Shown: positions 17,522 through 26,278, numbered from the stretch's first letter. The stretch: 64,000 nt of DNA from Ruania halotolerans (GCF_021049285.1 NZ_CP088017.1:4041380-4105379); one strand, 5' to 3'. The notes: a model not told the origin generated them from the sequence alone. Program-made: numbers and translations.

Positions 17522-18406
17522 TCAGCCCTTGACCGCACCGAACGTCATCCCTGCGACGACGTGGCGCTGAAAGACAGCGTAGAGGAGGAGCTGTGGCAGC
17601 AGGACCAGGGTGGCCGAGGCCATCATGGCCCCGTAGTCCACCGACCAGAACCCTTGGAACTGCGCCACCCCGAGGGAGATCGTGGTCATCGCCGGATCGT
17701 TGATCAGCGTGACCGCGAACGGGTACTCGTTCCACACGTAGATGATGTTGAAGATCAGCAGCGTGGCCACCACGGGCCGCATCAGCGGGAACACGATCTG
17801 CCAGGCCAGCGTCCGCAACCGTGCGCCGTCGATCACCGCGGCCTCCTCGACCTCTACCGGGAAGTCCGCCAAGAAGCCGGTGAACAGCAGCACGTTGAAT
17901 GGCAGCTGCGCGGCGATATAGGGGAGGATCAGGGCCCAGTAGGTGCCGAACAGGCCGAGCTCGATGTTCAGCCGGTACACGGGGAACAGAAGGATGTAGA
18001 CCGGGATGGCCAGACCCGCGAGTAGATAGAACCGTAGACCGTTGCGCAGCCATACCCGTGTCCACTCCATCCGGGTCAGCGCATAGGCGGCCATGTAGGC
18101 AAACACCACTCCCACCACCACGGACACACTGGCGAGGATGAAGGTGTTCTTGTACATCAGCATGAGGTTCAGCGTCTGCGTCGCCACCTCGTAATTCGCT
18201 AGGTTCAGCTCGGTGAGGTTGAGCGGGTCGCGCAGGATGTTCTCGTTCGTCTGGAACGAGAGCACCACCACCCACAGCATCGGCAGGATGAGCAGCGCCG
18301 TCACCACATATGCCACGACCGCAGCCCACCCCCGACGGCGCCCCCTGGGCCGACGAGGCACGTCACCGTGCGGAAAACGCACCTGGGTTCGGGTCGAGGT
18401 ACTCAT
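17522..18406 (-). CDS. Carbohydrate ABC transporter permease, MalG type, locus B
   Basis: This 294-residue permease has a basic N-terminal tail, about six helices and the EAA loop EEAAVIDGARLRTL. The C-terminal HVVAGMTFGAVKG is typical for CUT1 MalG partners. The start overlaps the MalF-type stop by 4 bp, and the lacI-B start follows its stop without a gap, so all three are coupled. It forms the membrane channel with the preceding permease. Confidence 0.92.
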   Translation of the reverse strand: MSTSTRTQVRFPHGDVPRRPRGRRRGWAAVVAYVVTALLILPMLWVVVLSFQTNENILRDPLNLTELNLANYEVATQTLNLMLMYKNTFILASVSVVVGVVFAYMAAYALTRMEWTRVWLRNGLRFYLLAGLAIPVYILLFPVYRLNIELGLFGTYWALILPYIAAQLPFNVLLFTGFLADFPVEVEEAAVIDGARLRTLAWQIVFPLMRPVVATLLIFNIIYVWNEYPFAVTLINDPAMTTISLGVAQFQGFWSVDYGAMMASATLVLLPQLLLYAVFQRHVVAGMTFGAVKG

Positions 18407-19278
18407 GCTGCTGTCGCCTTCCGTCGCAAAAACGCCAGGTATCCGAGCGCGACAGCCACACCCAAGACACTGGTGATCACGGCCAGGGCCATTCCGTAGC
18501 CGTAATTCTGCAGGCCGAAGGTGACGTGGTAGGTGTAGCTGACGAGCGTCTCGGACAGGTGCACCGGCCCGCCGCCGGTGAGCTGGACGACAAGCTCGAA
18601 GATCTTGAAGGAGCCGGTGATCACCAGCACCGTCGTGATCCCGATGGTCTCGCGCAACATCGGGACGGTGACGTATCGCAGGCGCTTCAGGCCGGCCGCC
18701 CCGTCCAGCTCAGCGGCTTCCATGACGTCACCGGGGAGCATCTTCAGCCCGGCGTAGAAGATCGTCATGATGAACCCGACGGTCTGCCACACGTATACCG
18801 AACCGATCGAGTACGGACTCAGCGTGGTTCCGCCGATCCACGCCGGCGGCTCGGCCACCCCGACCAGGCGCAGCAGCTCGTTGAGTAGCCCGAGGTGCGG
18901 GTCCAGGATGAACACCCAAATCAGCCCGATCAGGATCGGTGCCACCACGTTCGGGGCGAATACCATGGTGCGCAGGACCCCGGCGCCCCGGATCCGCCGG
19001 CCGAGCAGCAGTGCCAGGCCGAAGGCGCCCGGCAGGAGCAGGCACAGCGAGATGACCAGGATGATCGCCGTGTTCCGCAGCGAACTCCAGAACAACGGGT
19101 CATCGACCATTGAGGTGTAGTTCTCTGCTCCGACGATCGTGGAGGACCCGAAGGCCTTCGCGTCGGTGAAGCTCTGCAGTACCGAGTACACCACCGGGTA
19201 GGTGAAGTACAGGCTGTAGATGATCAGTGCCGGCAGCACCATCCCGGCGAGCTGCCACGGCCTGCTCAACCACCGCAC
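18403..19278 (-). CDS. Carbohydrate ABC transporter permease, MalF type, locus B
   Basis: This 291-residue CUT1 permease begins almost directly with a helix (LAGMVLPALIIYSLYFTYPVVY). It has about six helices and the EAA loop MEAAELDGAAGLKRL. It follows the binding-protein gene after 43 bp and overlaps the MalG-type gene by 4 bp. It is not closely similar to the locus A MalF-type protein, which suggests that the two importers diverged long ago or were acquired separately. Confidence 0.92.
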   Translation of the reverse strand: MRWLSRPWQLAGMVLPALIIYSLYFTYPVVYSVLQSFTDAKAFGSSTIVGAENYTSMVDDPLFWSSLRNTAIILVISLCLLLPGAFGLALLLGRRIRGAGVLRTMVFAPNVVAPILIGLIWVFILDPHLGLLNELLRLVGVAEPPAWIGGTTLSPYSIGSVYVWQTVGFIMTIFYAGLKMLPGDVMEAAELDGAAGLKRLRYVTVPMLRETIGITTVLVITGSFKIFELVVQLTGGGPVHLSETLVSYTYHVTFGLQNYGYGMALAVITSVLGVAVALGYLAFLRRKATAA

Positions 19279-19321
19279 AGGCGGCCACCTCCTCCTCGAC
19301 CTGAGAGACGTCGTCGGGCGG

Positions 19322-20680
19322 TCACTCGAAGGTGTCCTGCACGACCTGCAGCGCCTCGCCCGGGGTGAACACGCCCTGTATCACGCCGTAGATGGAGTCG
19401 TACATGGCGCTGGACTGCTCGGCGGAGATGACCAGGTCCGGCTGGGCCTCAGGGCTGGACCAGCCATCGGCATTGATCACGTCGAGCACGGAGGAGAACA
19501 CGGTCTGGGACTCGTCGACCTGCGGCTCGTAGGTGGTCACCGGGGTCTGGTCGTTGTCCACGAGGATCTGCTGGCCCGTGTCACTGTAGTAAAAGGCCAG
19601 GAAGCGCTCCACGGCGGCTGCCACCTCCTCGTCCTCCATCGCCGCGGCGCTGACCACCAGCGGTGCCGAGGGCGCATTCATGTAAAGCTGCTGGTCCCCG
19701 ACACCATCGGAGAATGTGGGTCCGGCCCAGAACGTGGTGGCCGCACCGACCGAGCTCTCCTGGATCTGCCCGGCGGCCCACACGCCGGCGTCCAGCATCG
19801 CGGCGTTACCGCTTGTGTACTCCTCGACCGCCTGCACATAGTCCTGCGTGGAGACGTTCGGGGAGAACGCGCCCGCCTCGGCGAGCTCGTCGATGTGTTC
19901 GTAGAGCCGGAGGAAGTCCTCGTTCACGTACGAGTCTTCGCCGGCGAGGATGGCATCGATCCGCTCCTCGTAGCCGTACCGGTTCAGCATCGTCAGGAAC
20001 GCCCAGACGCTGAAGGAGGTGCCATTCGCACCCTTCGCGATCGTGGTAACACCCTCGGCGGAGAGGGTCTCGGCCACGGCGAGCAGGTCCTCGAAGGTCG
20101 CCGGCTGGGCGAGCCCGTATTCGGCGAGGATGTCGGTGTTCACGAAGAATCCGGTGACCAGGCCTTGATAGGGCACGCCGTACTGCACTGGGCCACTCGA
20201 GGAGTCACTGACGTAACCGCTGAGCATGGACTCCGGGAACGATGCGCGGAGGTCGCCAGAGTCCAGCAGTGGGCCGAGGTCAGCCAGGTAGCCCTCATCG
20301 GCCATCTGCGTGGCGAGCGAGTTGTAGACCCAGAAGATCTCCGGCAGCGTCCCGGATTGCGCGGCGATCTGCATCGCCTGGTTGTGCTCGTCCACGGTCT
20401 GCCCTTCGACGTGTATCACCACGTCCGGGTTCTCCGCCATGAATGCCTGCACGATCTCGTAGGTGGCCGGGTCCTGCGCCTCGACATTGGGGTTCTGCAT
20501 GGAGAGGGTGATCTCGACGGCGCCGTCACCGGCAGGCTCACCACCGTCGGCAGAGGTCGGGTCCTCGCCGGGGACGGAGCCGCCGCAGCCGGCAAGTCCG
20601 AGCGCGAGCGCGGCTCCAGCGGCGGCTGAGCCGATGAGGGTGCGCCGCTTCATCGCGGGACGCAGGGGGTGGGTGCTCAT
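19322..20680 (-). CDS. Sugar-binding lipoprotein of ABC importer, locus B
   Basis: The solute-binding protein has 452 residues from the ATG at 20680, which has GGAG six bases upstream; an ATG at 20692 is a weaker choice. Twin basic residues (MKRRTLIGSAAAGAALALGLAGC) precede the lipobox LAGC, so a Tat-like lipoprotein export route is possible. The mature part is a family-1 sugar binder. It leads the locus B transport operon and is divergent from GH172-B, with a LacI operator at each promoter. Likely ligand: the oligosaccharide split by the GH172 and GH32 pair (inference). Confidence 0.9.
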   Translation of the reverse strand: MSTHPLRPAMKRRTLIGSAAAGAALALGLAGCGGSVPGEDPTSADGGEPAGDGAVEITLSMQNPNVEAQDPATYEIVQAFMAENPDVVIHVEGQTVDEHNQAMQIAAQSGTLPEIFWVYNSLATQMADEGYLADLGPLLDSGDLRASFPESMLSGYVSDSSSGPVQYGVPYQGLVTGFFVNTDILAEYGLAQPATFEDLLAVAETLSAEGVTTIAKGANGTSFSVWAFLTMLNRYGYEERIDAILAGEDSYVNEDFLRLYEHIDELAEAGAFSPNVSTQDYVQAVEEYTSGNAAMLDAGVWAAGQIQESSVGAATTFWAGPTFSDGVGDQQLYMNAPSAPLVVSAAAMEDEEVAAAVERFLAFYYSDTGQQILVDNDQTPVTTYEPQVDESQTVFSSVLDVINADGWSSPEAQPDLVISAEQSSAMYDSIYGVIQGVFTPGEALQVVQDTFE

Positions 20681-20787
20681 GGAAGTCTCCATTCCTCAGG
20701 GTTCCCGCGGCGGATGTGGGAGCCGGGTCAGGGTGCTCACCGTTGCCTAGACCATCGTCGGACGGCGAGAGACGGCGAGCTGTTGCG

Positions 20788-20830
20788 AAACGTTTGTCAG
20801 AACGGTAGGACGACTCGAGCGGCACGTCAA
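20788..20830 (-). promoter_or_regulatory. Promoter and LacI operator of the locus B transporter operon
   Basis: On the minus strand TTGACG (20825-20830), a 17-bp spacer, TACCGT (20802-20807), six bases, then AAACGTTT (20788-20795) in GACAAACGTTTCGC. The promoter has good spacing and the operator sits over the expected transcription start. Confidence 0.7.
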
Positions 20831-20887
20831 CCCCAGATTCTCCTGACAATCGCTTCCCCGACGATGAAGTCTGCGCACGGCGATCGG

Positions 20888-20940
20888 TTGACAGGCACCA
20901 CGCAGCCAGTCCATTCTCGCTTCATTGAAGACAAACGTTT
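20888..20940 (+). promoter_or_regulatory. Promoter and LacI operator of GH172-GH32
   Basis: TTGACA (20888-20893) has a weak -10, CATTCT (20912-20917), 18 bp downstream. AAACGTTT (20933-20940) in AGACAAACGTTTCGAC lies 15 bp further on, 40 bp before the GH172 start. It is nearly identical to the sites at 20788 and 16201, so the enzymes and the transporter should be induced together. Confidence 0.65.
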
Positions 20941-20980
20941 CGACGGGCGATCACATCGCTCGGCCGAGGAAGGGATCACC

Positions 20981-22333
20981 ATGGCAGCAGGACCTCGCGA
21001 AGGACTCCTCGCGGACATCACCCACGTGCGGCAGGCGCGCACCGGTCGTGTCTCGAGCTGGGACCAGACCGGACGCAACCGGGACAACTGGATCGTGATG
21101 CCCGGCGAGGAACGCGTACTCGCTGATCTTCAAGGACCTGGTTGCATCACGCATATCTGGATGACCCAGTCGTGCCGGCGCCAGCCCGGGCCCGGTCAGA
21201 TCGCCCCCGAGGTGGTCGGGGTGCCGATGCTGGAGATTCACAATGCCCTCGGGGTCAGTTGGGAGGTGCACGACCCGGACTACTACCGCAAGATCGTGCT
21301 GCGGATGTATTGGGACGATGCCACCACGCCCAGCGTGATCGCACCCCTCGGCGACTTCTTCGGGCTGCTCAACTCCCTCTCCGGCTCGTACGAGTCACTG
21401 CCGCTCTCGGTCTCGGCGAAGGAGCCGGAGGAGTACAGCTTCGGCGGATCCGCCGCGTTCAACTCGTGGTTCCAGATGCCGTTCGGCTCCCGGGCGCGGA
21501 TCACCGTGGAGAACCAGAACGATGTGCCGTACCTGCAGTACTTTTACATCGACTACGAGCTCTACGCCGAGTCACTCGCCGAGGACATCGCCTACTTCCA
21601 CGCCCACTACCGGCAGCAGCGGCCGTGCCACGGTTGGGGTCCGGACCTGCAGACCAATAGTGCCGAGGTGGCGACCGTCCCGCACCTATCCGCCGAGGGG
21701 AACTATGTGGCACTGGAGACCGAGGGCGCCGGCCACTACGTCGGCTGCACGCTCGCCGTCCGGCACTTCCAGGACACCTGGTGGGGTGAGGGCGACGACA
21801 TGATCTTCATCGACGACGACACCTGGCCCCCGAGCCTGCACGGCACCGGCATGGAGGATTACCTCGGGCATGCCTGGGGCATGCAGCGCAACGGGTACCT
21901 GATGAACGGGACCATTGTGCACGAGGCGGACGCCCCAGGGTTCCAGCACAGCTACCGGTTCCATCTCGTGGACCCGGTGCGGTTCTCCCGCCGTATCGCG
22001 GTGACCTTCGAGCACGGGCACGCCAACCACCTCGCCGATGACTGGTCATCGGTGGCGTACTGGTACCAGGACACGATCGCGCCCGGACTGACCATCCCGC
22101 CCGTCGAGGACCGGCTGCCGCTGCGGCCGCACCCGACGCAGGTGCACGCGAGCCTTCCCGAGCTCACCGAGGAGCAGCAGCGCGCCCGGGACGCTGCCGC
22201 GGAGCGGATGCGGACCTACGAGGCAGAACGCGATCGCGTCTGGGCAGCCCGCGCGCCGGAGATCGATGCCGCCGAACGAGGGAACACCGAGCACGCGGCC
22301 GAACTGCGGCGTCGGTGGCTGGAGGGACGATGA
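20981..22333 (+). CDS. GH172 (DUF2961) glycoside hydrolase, locus B
   Basis: This is a 450-residue DUF2961/GH172 enzyme without a signal peptide. It is longer than the locus A paralogue, mainly through a charged helical tail (about residues 390-450, rich in E, R and A). Conserved segments are GPGCITHIWMTQS, PLGDFFG, WWGEGDD (E270) and GTGMEDYLGHAWG (E292); these two glutamates are the likely catalytic pair. The ATG at 20981 has a purine-rich GAGGAAGGG upstream and follows the operator; the frame open to 20669 is only a run-through. The stop overlaps the GH32 start (ATGA). Next to a GH32 fructosidase, an alpha-fructofuranosidase or difructose dianhydride hydrolase role is most likely. Confidence 0.9.
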   Translation: MAAGPREGLLADITHVRQARTGRVSSWDQTGRNRDNWIVMPGEERVLADLQGPGCITHIWMTQSCRRQPGPGQIAPEVVGVPMLEIHNALGVSWEVHDPDYYRKIVLRMYWDDATTPSVIAPLGDFFGLLNSLSGSYESLPLSVSAKEPEEYSFGGSAAFNSWFQMPFGSRARITVENQNDVPYLQYFYIDYELYAESLAEDIAYFHAHYRQQRPCHGWGPDLQTNSAEVATVPHLSAEGNYVALETEGAGHYVGCTLAVRHFQDTWWGEGDDMIFIDDDTWPPSLHGTGMEDYLGHAWGMQRNGYLMNGTIVHEADAPGFQHSYRFHLVDPVRFSRRIAVTFEHGHANHLADDWSSVAYWYQDTIAPGLTIPPVEDRLPLRPHPTQVHASLPELTEEQQRARDAAAERMRTYEAERDRVWAARAPEIDAAERGNTEHAAELRRRWLEGR

Positions 22334-23613
22334 CAGACATAAGCACGAACGCCACAGCGCGTCCCCGGATCCACTTCACCGCGCAGGAGGGATGGATCAA
22401 CGATCCGCTCGGGCTGACCTTCCACGACGGCGTCTATCACCTGTTCTTCCAGCACGTGCCCGGGCAGGCCGAGTGGGGGCCGGACCAATCGTGGGGGCAC
22501 GCCACGTCCCCCGACCTGCTGCACTGGACCGAGCGGCCGGTGATCCTCAGCCCCGGGGACGGCGACGGCGGCGTCTGGTCGGGCTCGTTGGTGGTTCCGC
22601 CCGAGGGCGAGCCGACCATCTTTTACACGAGCGTGCGTGTCGACGACGTGCAGATCGGCACGGTACGCACGGCGCACCCGACCGATCCGCAGTGGCGCAC
22701 CTGGGAGAAGGGGCCCGAGGTCGCCCGCCTGCCTGACGAGATCGATGCTCTTGCTTACCGGGACCCACAGGTGTTCCACGACGGCGAGGAGTGGGTAATG
22801 CTGATGGGGGCCGGACTGCGGGATGGAACGGCCGTCGCGCTCGCGCACCGCTCCGACGACCTGCGCACCTGGGGGCAGGCAGAGCCGATCGCGAGCCGGC
22901 ACCGGGACGTGATGGAGCCGGTATGGCTCGGAGCTGTGTGGGAGTGCCCGCAGCTGCTTCGGGTGAACGGACGCTGGGTGCTCACCGTGTCGGTGTGGGA
23001 GCCCGAGGTGCCGTACTACGAGGCCTACCTGATCGGGGACCTGGTCGACGGCCAGTTCGTGCCCGAGCATGTCGGGCGGCTCAGCTACGGCCCTTCCTAC
23101 TACGCCGCGTCGGCCTACACCGACGCAGCCGGCGGTCCAGGCCTCATCTACTGGTTGCGAGGGGTGGACGACCCGGGCGGCACCTGGGCGAGCGCGCACT
23201 CGCTGCCGCACGCATTGCACATCGACGACGACCGGCTAATCGCCGCACCGCACGCGGCCGTCGAAGGATCCCGGATTGGTGCAGCCCAGCATGCCGAGAA
23301 CTCCGCGGTCACCAGCGGACCCGTCTGCGATGTGCTGCTGACCGTAGCGAGCCCGAGCGCACGGGGCACCCTCACCGTCGACGGCGGTCGCGCCCATGTG
23401 CTGGTGGCCGCCGGTCAGGTGGAGGTCACCACCGACGCCGGCAGCTGGTCCATGCCCGCCGGAGGCACTGAGTTGCGGCTGGTGCTGGACGGCCCGGTGC
23501 TCGAGGTCTTCGGTCCACGTGGGACGCTCGCCGTGCCGCTTGTTGCGCCGACCGAACGGGTGACCTTGGAGCTTGCGGGCGCGCTCACAGCGGATGTATG
23601 GAAGCTGGGCTGA
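22330..23613 (+). CDS. GH32 beta-fructosidase (sucrose/fructan hydrolase type)
   Basis: This GH32 enzyme of 427 residues has all three signature acids: nucleophile D25 in WINDPLG, the transition-state aspartate D145 in YRDPQV and acid/base E205 in WECPQL. A five-bladed propeller is followed by a C-terminal beta-sandwich, with MPAGGTELRLVLDGPVLEVFG typical of the family end. There is no signal peptide, so it cleaves beta-fructosyl bonds in imported sugars, releasing fructose. It overlaps GH172-B by 4 bp and should be made with it. Together they could open an alpha-linked difructose unit and then split the beta-linked product. Sucrose is a possible alternative substrate. Confidence 0.92.
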   Translation: MTDISTNATARPRIHFTAQEGWINDPLGLTFHDGVYHLFFQHVPGQAEWGPDQSWGHATSPDLLHWTERPVILSPGDGDGGVWSGSLVVPPEGEPTIFYTSVRVDDVQIGTVRTAHPTDPQWRTWEKGPEVARLPDEIDALAYRDPQVFHDGEEWVMLMGAGLRDGTAVALAHRSDDLRTWGQAEPIASRHRDVMEPVWLGAVWECPQLLRVNGRWVLTVSVWEPEVPYYEAYLIGDLVDGQFVPEHVGRLSYGPSYYAASAYTDAAGGPGLIYWLRGVDDPGGTWASAHSLPHALHIDDDRLIAAPHAAVEGSRIGAAQHAENSAVTSGPVCDVLLTVASPSARGTLTVDGGRAHVLVAAGQVEVTTDAGSWSMPAGGTELRLVLDGPVLEVFGPRGTLAVPLVAPTERVTLELAGALTADVWKLG

Positions 23614-23685
23614 GTCGGTAGAGAGAACCGCCGCACCACGTGGCACCGCCCACCTTGCGGCAGTGCGCTCAGCGCCGTCGATCAT

Positions 23686-24825
23686 TCACGACCCGACGTT
23701 CTCCACCGCGCGTGAGACTGGCTCAGGAGTCACCTCACGACGCCGGCGGGAGATCACCGAGGCGGCAGCGAGCGCCCCGAATGCGGCGATCCCGCCGATC
23801 GCCACGAGGACCGGGCCGGCCGGCAGCCCGAGGATCTCGCGCATGCGGGTCTCATACTGCACGGGGTGGTAATCCGCTCCACCGGATGTCGGCCCGAAGG
23901 TGAAGTCGGAGACGATCTCGCTGCCCGGGTTGTAGAACCACTGGTCGAACACGGTGAGGTAGGCGCCATCCCCGGCGAGCTCAGTGAGGGTGGGGTCGCT
24001 CACGTCATCTGGGTCGAGCGGACCCGCATAGCGCAGGTCCCCGGTAATGGAGTCCCAGCTCGGATCGGTGCGTTGCACCTGCTGCTCCGCGATCACGTAG
24101 GTGCGGACGAACTGGTCCGCGGCGGCAGCAGCCGAGATGCGCATGGGGTAGAGCATCGAATCGGCGTCGAAGCTCAGGTGCAGTGGCTGGATCGAGCCGG
24201 CCAGCGCATCCGCCTCCGGATTCAACCGGACGGCCACGTAGTACCAGCCCTCCGCCACATACGGCAGCAACGCCTCGGCCACAGCATCGCCCATCACATA
24301 GGAGTGCTCATCGAGCCAAGTGGCCAGGCCGTCGGCATCGCTCGCCGAGAGCACGCTCACTTCCAATGGTCCGAGCTCCACCGTCGACATCACGTCTACG
24401 GCGGCACTACCGGGGGCGCCGTCCCCTGCACCAGACCCGCCTGCACCGTTCTCCGGCCACCAGGAGTACCGCACCTCGGTGCGTGGAGCCGTCATCTCTT
24501 CGAGGGCATCGAAGACCGCAGGATCGGCGAGCGCCACCTCGGCGGGCGCCGGAGTCGGGATGAGTAACGCGGCGTCGTCGGCCTCCGTCATCATGTCGAG
24601 TTGGAGCAGGATCTCCTCAGTAGCACCATCCCAGGCCACCACCGCCACCTCACGATTGACCGCCACGTCATAACCGTCGGAGGTCAGGGCGGCGCCACAG
24701 GCACACGCCTCGGCCGGCTGTGGAGCGAGCACTGCCGCCGCTGCGAGCGCCACTGTCAGGGCGATCATCGCAACACCACGGCGGCGGGTGCGCGCGCCTC
24801 GAGGGCGCTTTCGGCCAAGCGTCAT
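23686..24825 (-). CDS. DUF2330 secreted membrane-anchored protein
   Basis: This 379-residue protein from the ATG at 24825 starts with an Arg-rich head, a signal peptide and the mature N-terminus CACGAALTSDGYDVAVNREVAVVAWDG. The CACG motif and the sequence that follows are the mark of DUF2330 proteins. A large extracellular beta-rich domain follows, then one membrane helix (VLVAIGGIAAFGALAAASVI) and a basic tail. There is no clear ribosome site; a GTG at 24834 is an alternative start. The function of DUF2330 is unknown. The cysteines at the mature start could bind metal or lipid, and csoR starts divergently next door, but a link to copper is only a guess. Confidence 0.75.
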   Translation of the reverse strand: MTLGRKRPRGARTRRRGVAMIALTVALAAAAVLAPQPAEACACGAALTSDGYDVAVNREVAVVAWDGATEEILLQLDMMTEADDAALLIPTPAPAEVALADPAVFDALEEMTAPRTEVRYSWWPENGAGGSGAGDGAPGSAAVDVMSTVELGPLEVSVLSASDADGLATWLDEHSYVMGDAVAEALLPYVAEGWYYVAVRLNPEADALAGSIQPLHLSFDADSMLYPMRISAAAAADQFVRTYVIAEQQVQRTDPSWDSITGDLRYAGPLDPDDVSDPTLTELAGDGAYLTVFDQWFYNPGSEIVSDFTFGPTSGGADYHPVQYETRMREILGLPAGPVLVAIGGIAAFGALAAASVISRRRREVTPEPVSRAVENVGS

Positions 24826-24963
24826 GACAGTCACGCTAAGGGAGCGAAAGGGGCGAACCCCGCACTGTGTCCGGATCGATACCGATGACTCTGCGATCGT
24901 GATCGTTCCGTTGTCACTCGTGCACAGATCCTGCACAGCTGGGCTCCGCCGGGGTGCACGCAC

Positions 24964-24981
24964 ATACCCTCGGGGGGTACT
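24964..24981. promoter_or_regulatory. CsoR operator
   Basis: ATACCCTCGGGGGGTACT is a near-palindrome of the G-tract type bound by CsoR repressors (TACCC...GGGTA). It lies 47 bp before the csoR start. Confidence 0.75.
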
Positions 24982-25027
24982 ATGACGAGGTGACCACAGA
25001 GACGTTCCCGGCACCGAAGGAGCAGGC

Positions 25028-25342
25028 ATGACCGAGCAGGCAATCGAGCAGCACGAAGCCCCGCACGGCTACGTGCCGGAGAAGGATGCCTACCTGAAGC
25101 GACTGCGCCGGGTTGAGGGCCAGGTGCGTGGCATTGCTCGGATGGTCGAGAACGACACGTACTGCATCGACGTACTCACCCAGATCTCTGCCGTCACCAA
25201 GGCCCTCCAGGCCGTCGGCCTCGGCCTCATGGACGACCACCTCGGCCACTGCGTGGTCGATGCCGCACGCCGCTCCCCCGAAGAGGGTGCGGAGAAGGTG
25301 GCTGAGGCCAGCGCTGCGATCGCGCGGCTCGTCCGCTCCTGA
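25028..25342 (+). CDS. csoR: Copper-sensing repressor CsoR
   Basis: This 104-residue CsoR/FrmR-family repressor has the copper-type Cys-His-Cys ligand set C46, H71 and C75, with spacing identical to the mycobacterial CsoR (36/61/65). The N-terminal helix LKRLRRVEGQVRGIARMVE is the DNA-binding face. Apo-protein binds the operator and Cu(I) releases it. AAGGAG precedes the ATG. The gene is followed after 21 bp by a CopZ-like chaperone, and the G-tract operator lies upstream. No copper-exporting ATPase is encoded here, so CsoR probably also acts on a distant copA. Confidence 0.92.
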   Translation: MTEQAIEQHEAPHGYVPEKDAYLKRLRRVEGQVRGIARMVENDTYCIDVLTQISAVTKALQAVGLGLMDDHLGHCVVDAARRSPEEGAEKVAEASAAIARLVRS

Positions 25343-25363
25343 CCCGAAACGAGAGGATTCGCC

Positions 25364-25591
25364 ATGGACACCCTGACCACGACGATCGACGTCACCGGAA
25401 TGACGTGTGGCGGCTGCGTCGCACACGTCACGGAGGAACTCCAGTCCCTGGAGGGAGTCAAGGACGTCAGCGTTGAGCTCGACGCCGGCGGCACATCGAC
25501 CGTGACCGTCATCTCGGATGCCCCCCTGAACGAACAGAGCCTACGCGCGGCAGTCGCCGAAGCGGGTTACGACGTCGCCGCCATCGACTGA
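25364..25591 (+). CDS. copZ: CopZ-like copper chaperone (HMA domain)
   Basis: The 75-residue single heavy-metal-associated domain has the ligand motif MTCGGC (C15, C18) and the beta-alpha-beta-beta-alpha-beta pattern ending AGYDVAAID. It binds Cu(I) in the cytoplasm and hands it to an exporter ATPase or to CsoR. It is co-transcribed with csoR and closed by a long hairpin. Mercury or another soft metal is possible for HMA domains, but the CsoR partner argues for copper. Confidence 0.88.
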   Translation: MDTLTTTIDVTGMTCGGCVAHVTEELQSLEGVKDVSVELDAGGTSTVTVISDAPLNEQSLRAAVAEAGYDVAAID

Positions 25592-25634
25592 CCGGCTGCA
25601 CCTCACGCACGAACGGCTTCCGTTCGCCACGAGG

Positions 25635-25678
25635 AACGCCCCGGAACCCTGGCCGGATGGCCAGAGTTCCGGGGCGTT
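25635..25678. terminator. Strong bidirectional terminator between copZ and hsp20
   Basis: AACGCCCCGGAAC (25635-25647) pairs perfectly with GTTCCGGGGCGTT (25666-25678). An inner stem TGGCC-GGAT-GGCCA (25650-25663) extends it. It lies between two convergent genes. Confidence 0.85.
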
Positions 25679-25719
25679 CGTCTGCGATCGACGGCGGAAC
25701 TAGCTCCTACCGCAGCGTT

Positions 25720-26157
25720 CTATGCGGACTCCACCTGCCGGGAGGCCTCGCTGGAGTCGATCGGCGCATTGGCATCACTTGCCTGCACGGCGATCTTGCG
25801 AGGCTTGGCCCGCTCGGCCACCGGGATCCGCAGGGTGAGCACACCGTGGGCATAGTTGGCGCTGATCGCGTCAGCGTCGAGCCCCTCACCGAGGGTGAGT
25901 TGACGGCGGTAGGAACCGGACGGGCGTTCCTGCGCCAGCCAGCGTCCGCCGTCGGGCTGGGCAACCACCCGCTCGGCCTGGACGGTCAGGACGTTCCCGT
26001 CCACGTCCAGATCGATCGAGTCGGGGGCCACGCCCGGAAGGTCGATGTCGACGACGAATTCGTCGCCCGAGCGGTACAGATCCATGGGCATCCAGCGCGG
26101 TCCGCGAGCGTTGCTGCGGCGGTCGAAGTCGCGGAAGGGGTCGAACATGAGAGTCAT
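25720..26157 (-). CDS. Hsp20/alpha-crystallin small heat-shock protein
   Basis: This 145-residue small heat-shock protein has a short N-terminal arm (MTLMFDPFRDFDR) and an alpha-crystallin domain at about residues 35-125 (DEFVVDIDLPGVAPDSIDLDV ... AHGVLTLRIPV). The C-terminal extension has the AKPRKIAV strand. It is an ATP-free holdase chaperone forming oligomers in the cytoplasm. AGGAGG seven bases upstream fixes the ATG at 26157 against a longer frame open to 26298. An HspR-type HAIR element lies upstream at 26279. Confidence 0.92.
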   Translation of the reverse strand: MTLMFDPFRDFDRRSNARGPRWMPMDLYRSGDEFVVDIDLPGVAPDSIDLDVDGNVLTVQAERVVAQPDGGRWLAQERPSGSYRRQLTLGEGLDADAISANYAHGVLTLRIPVAERAKPRKIAVQASDANAPIDSSEASRQVESA

Positions 26158-26278
26158 CTCAAACCTCCTGAAGTCGGCGACCCCGGATGGGGCCGGTGTC
26201 GGTTGGCAGCCGGTCGGCGCCCTGCGGCGCTCCCCGGTATGCCCGTCACAACGTCGACGGCGGCCGCTATGTTCCAGA

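Noticed and set aside
19220-20629. 469-codon plus-strand frame over the locus B binding-protein gene
   Set aside because: Same reason: antisense of a clear gene with high GC.
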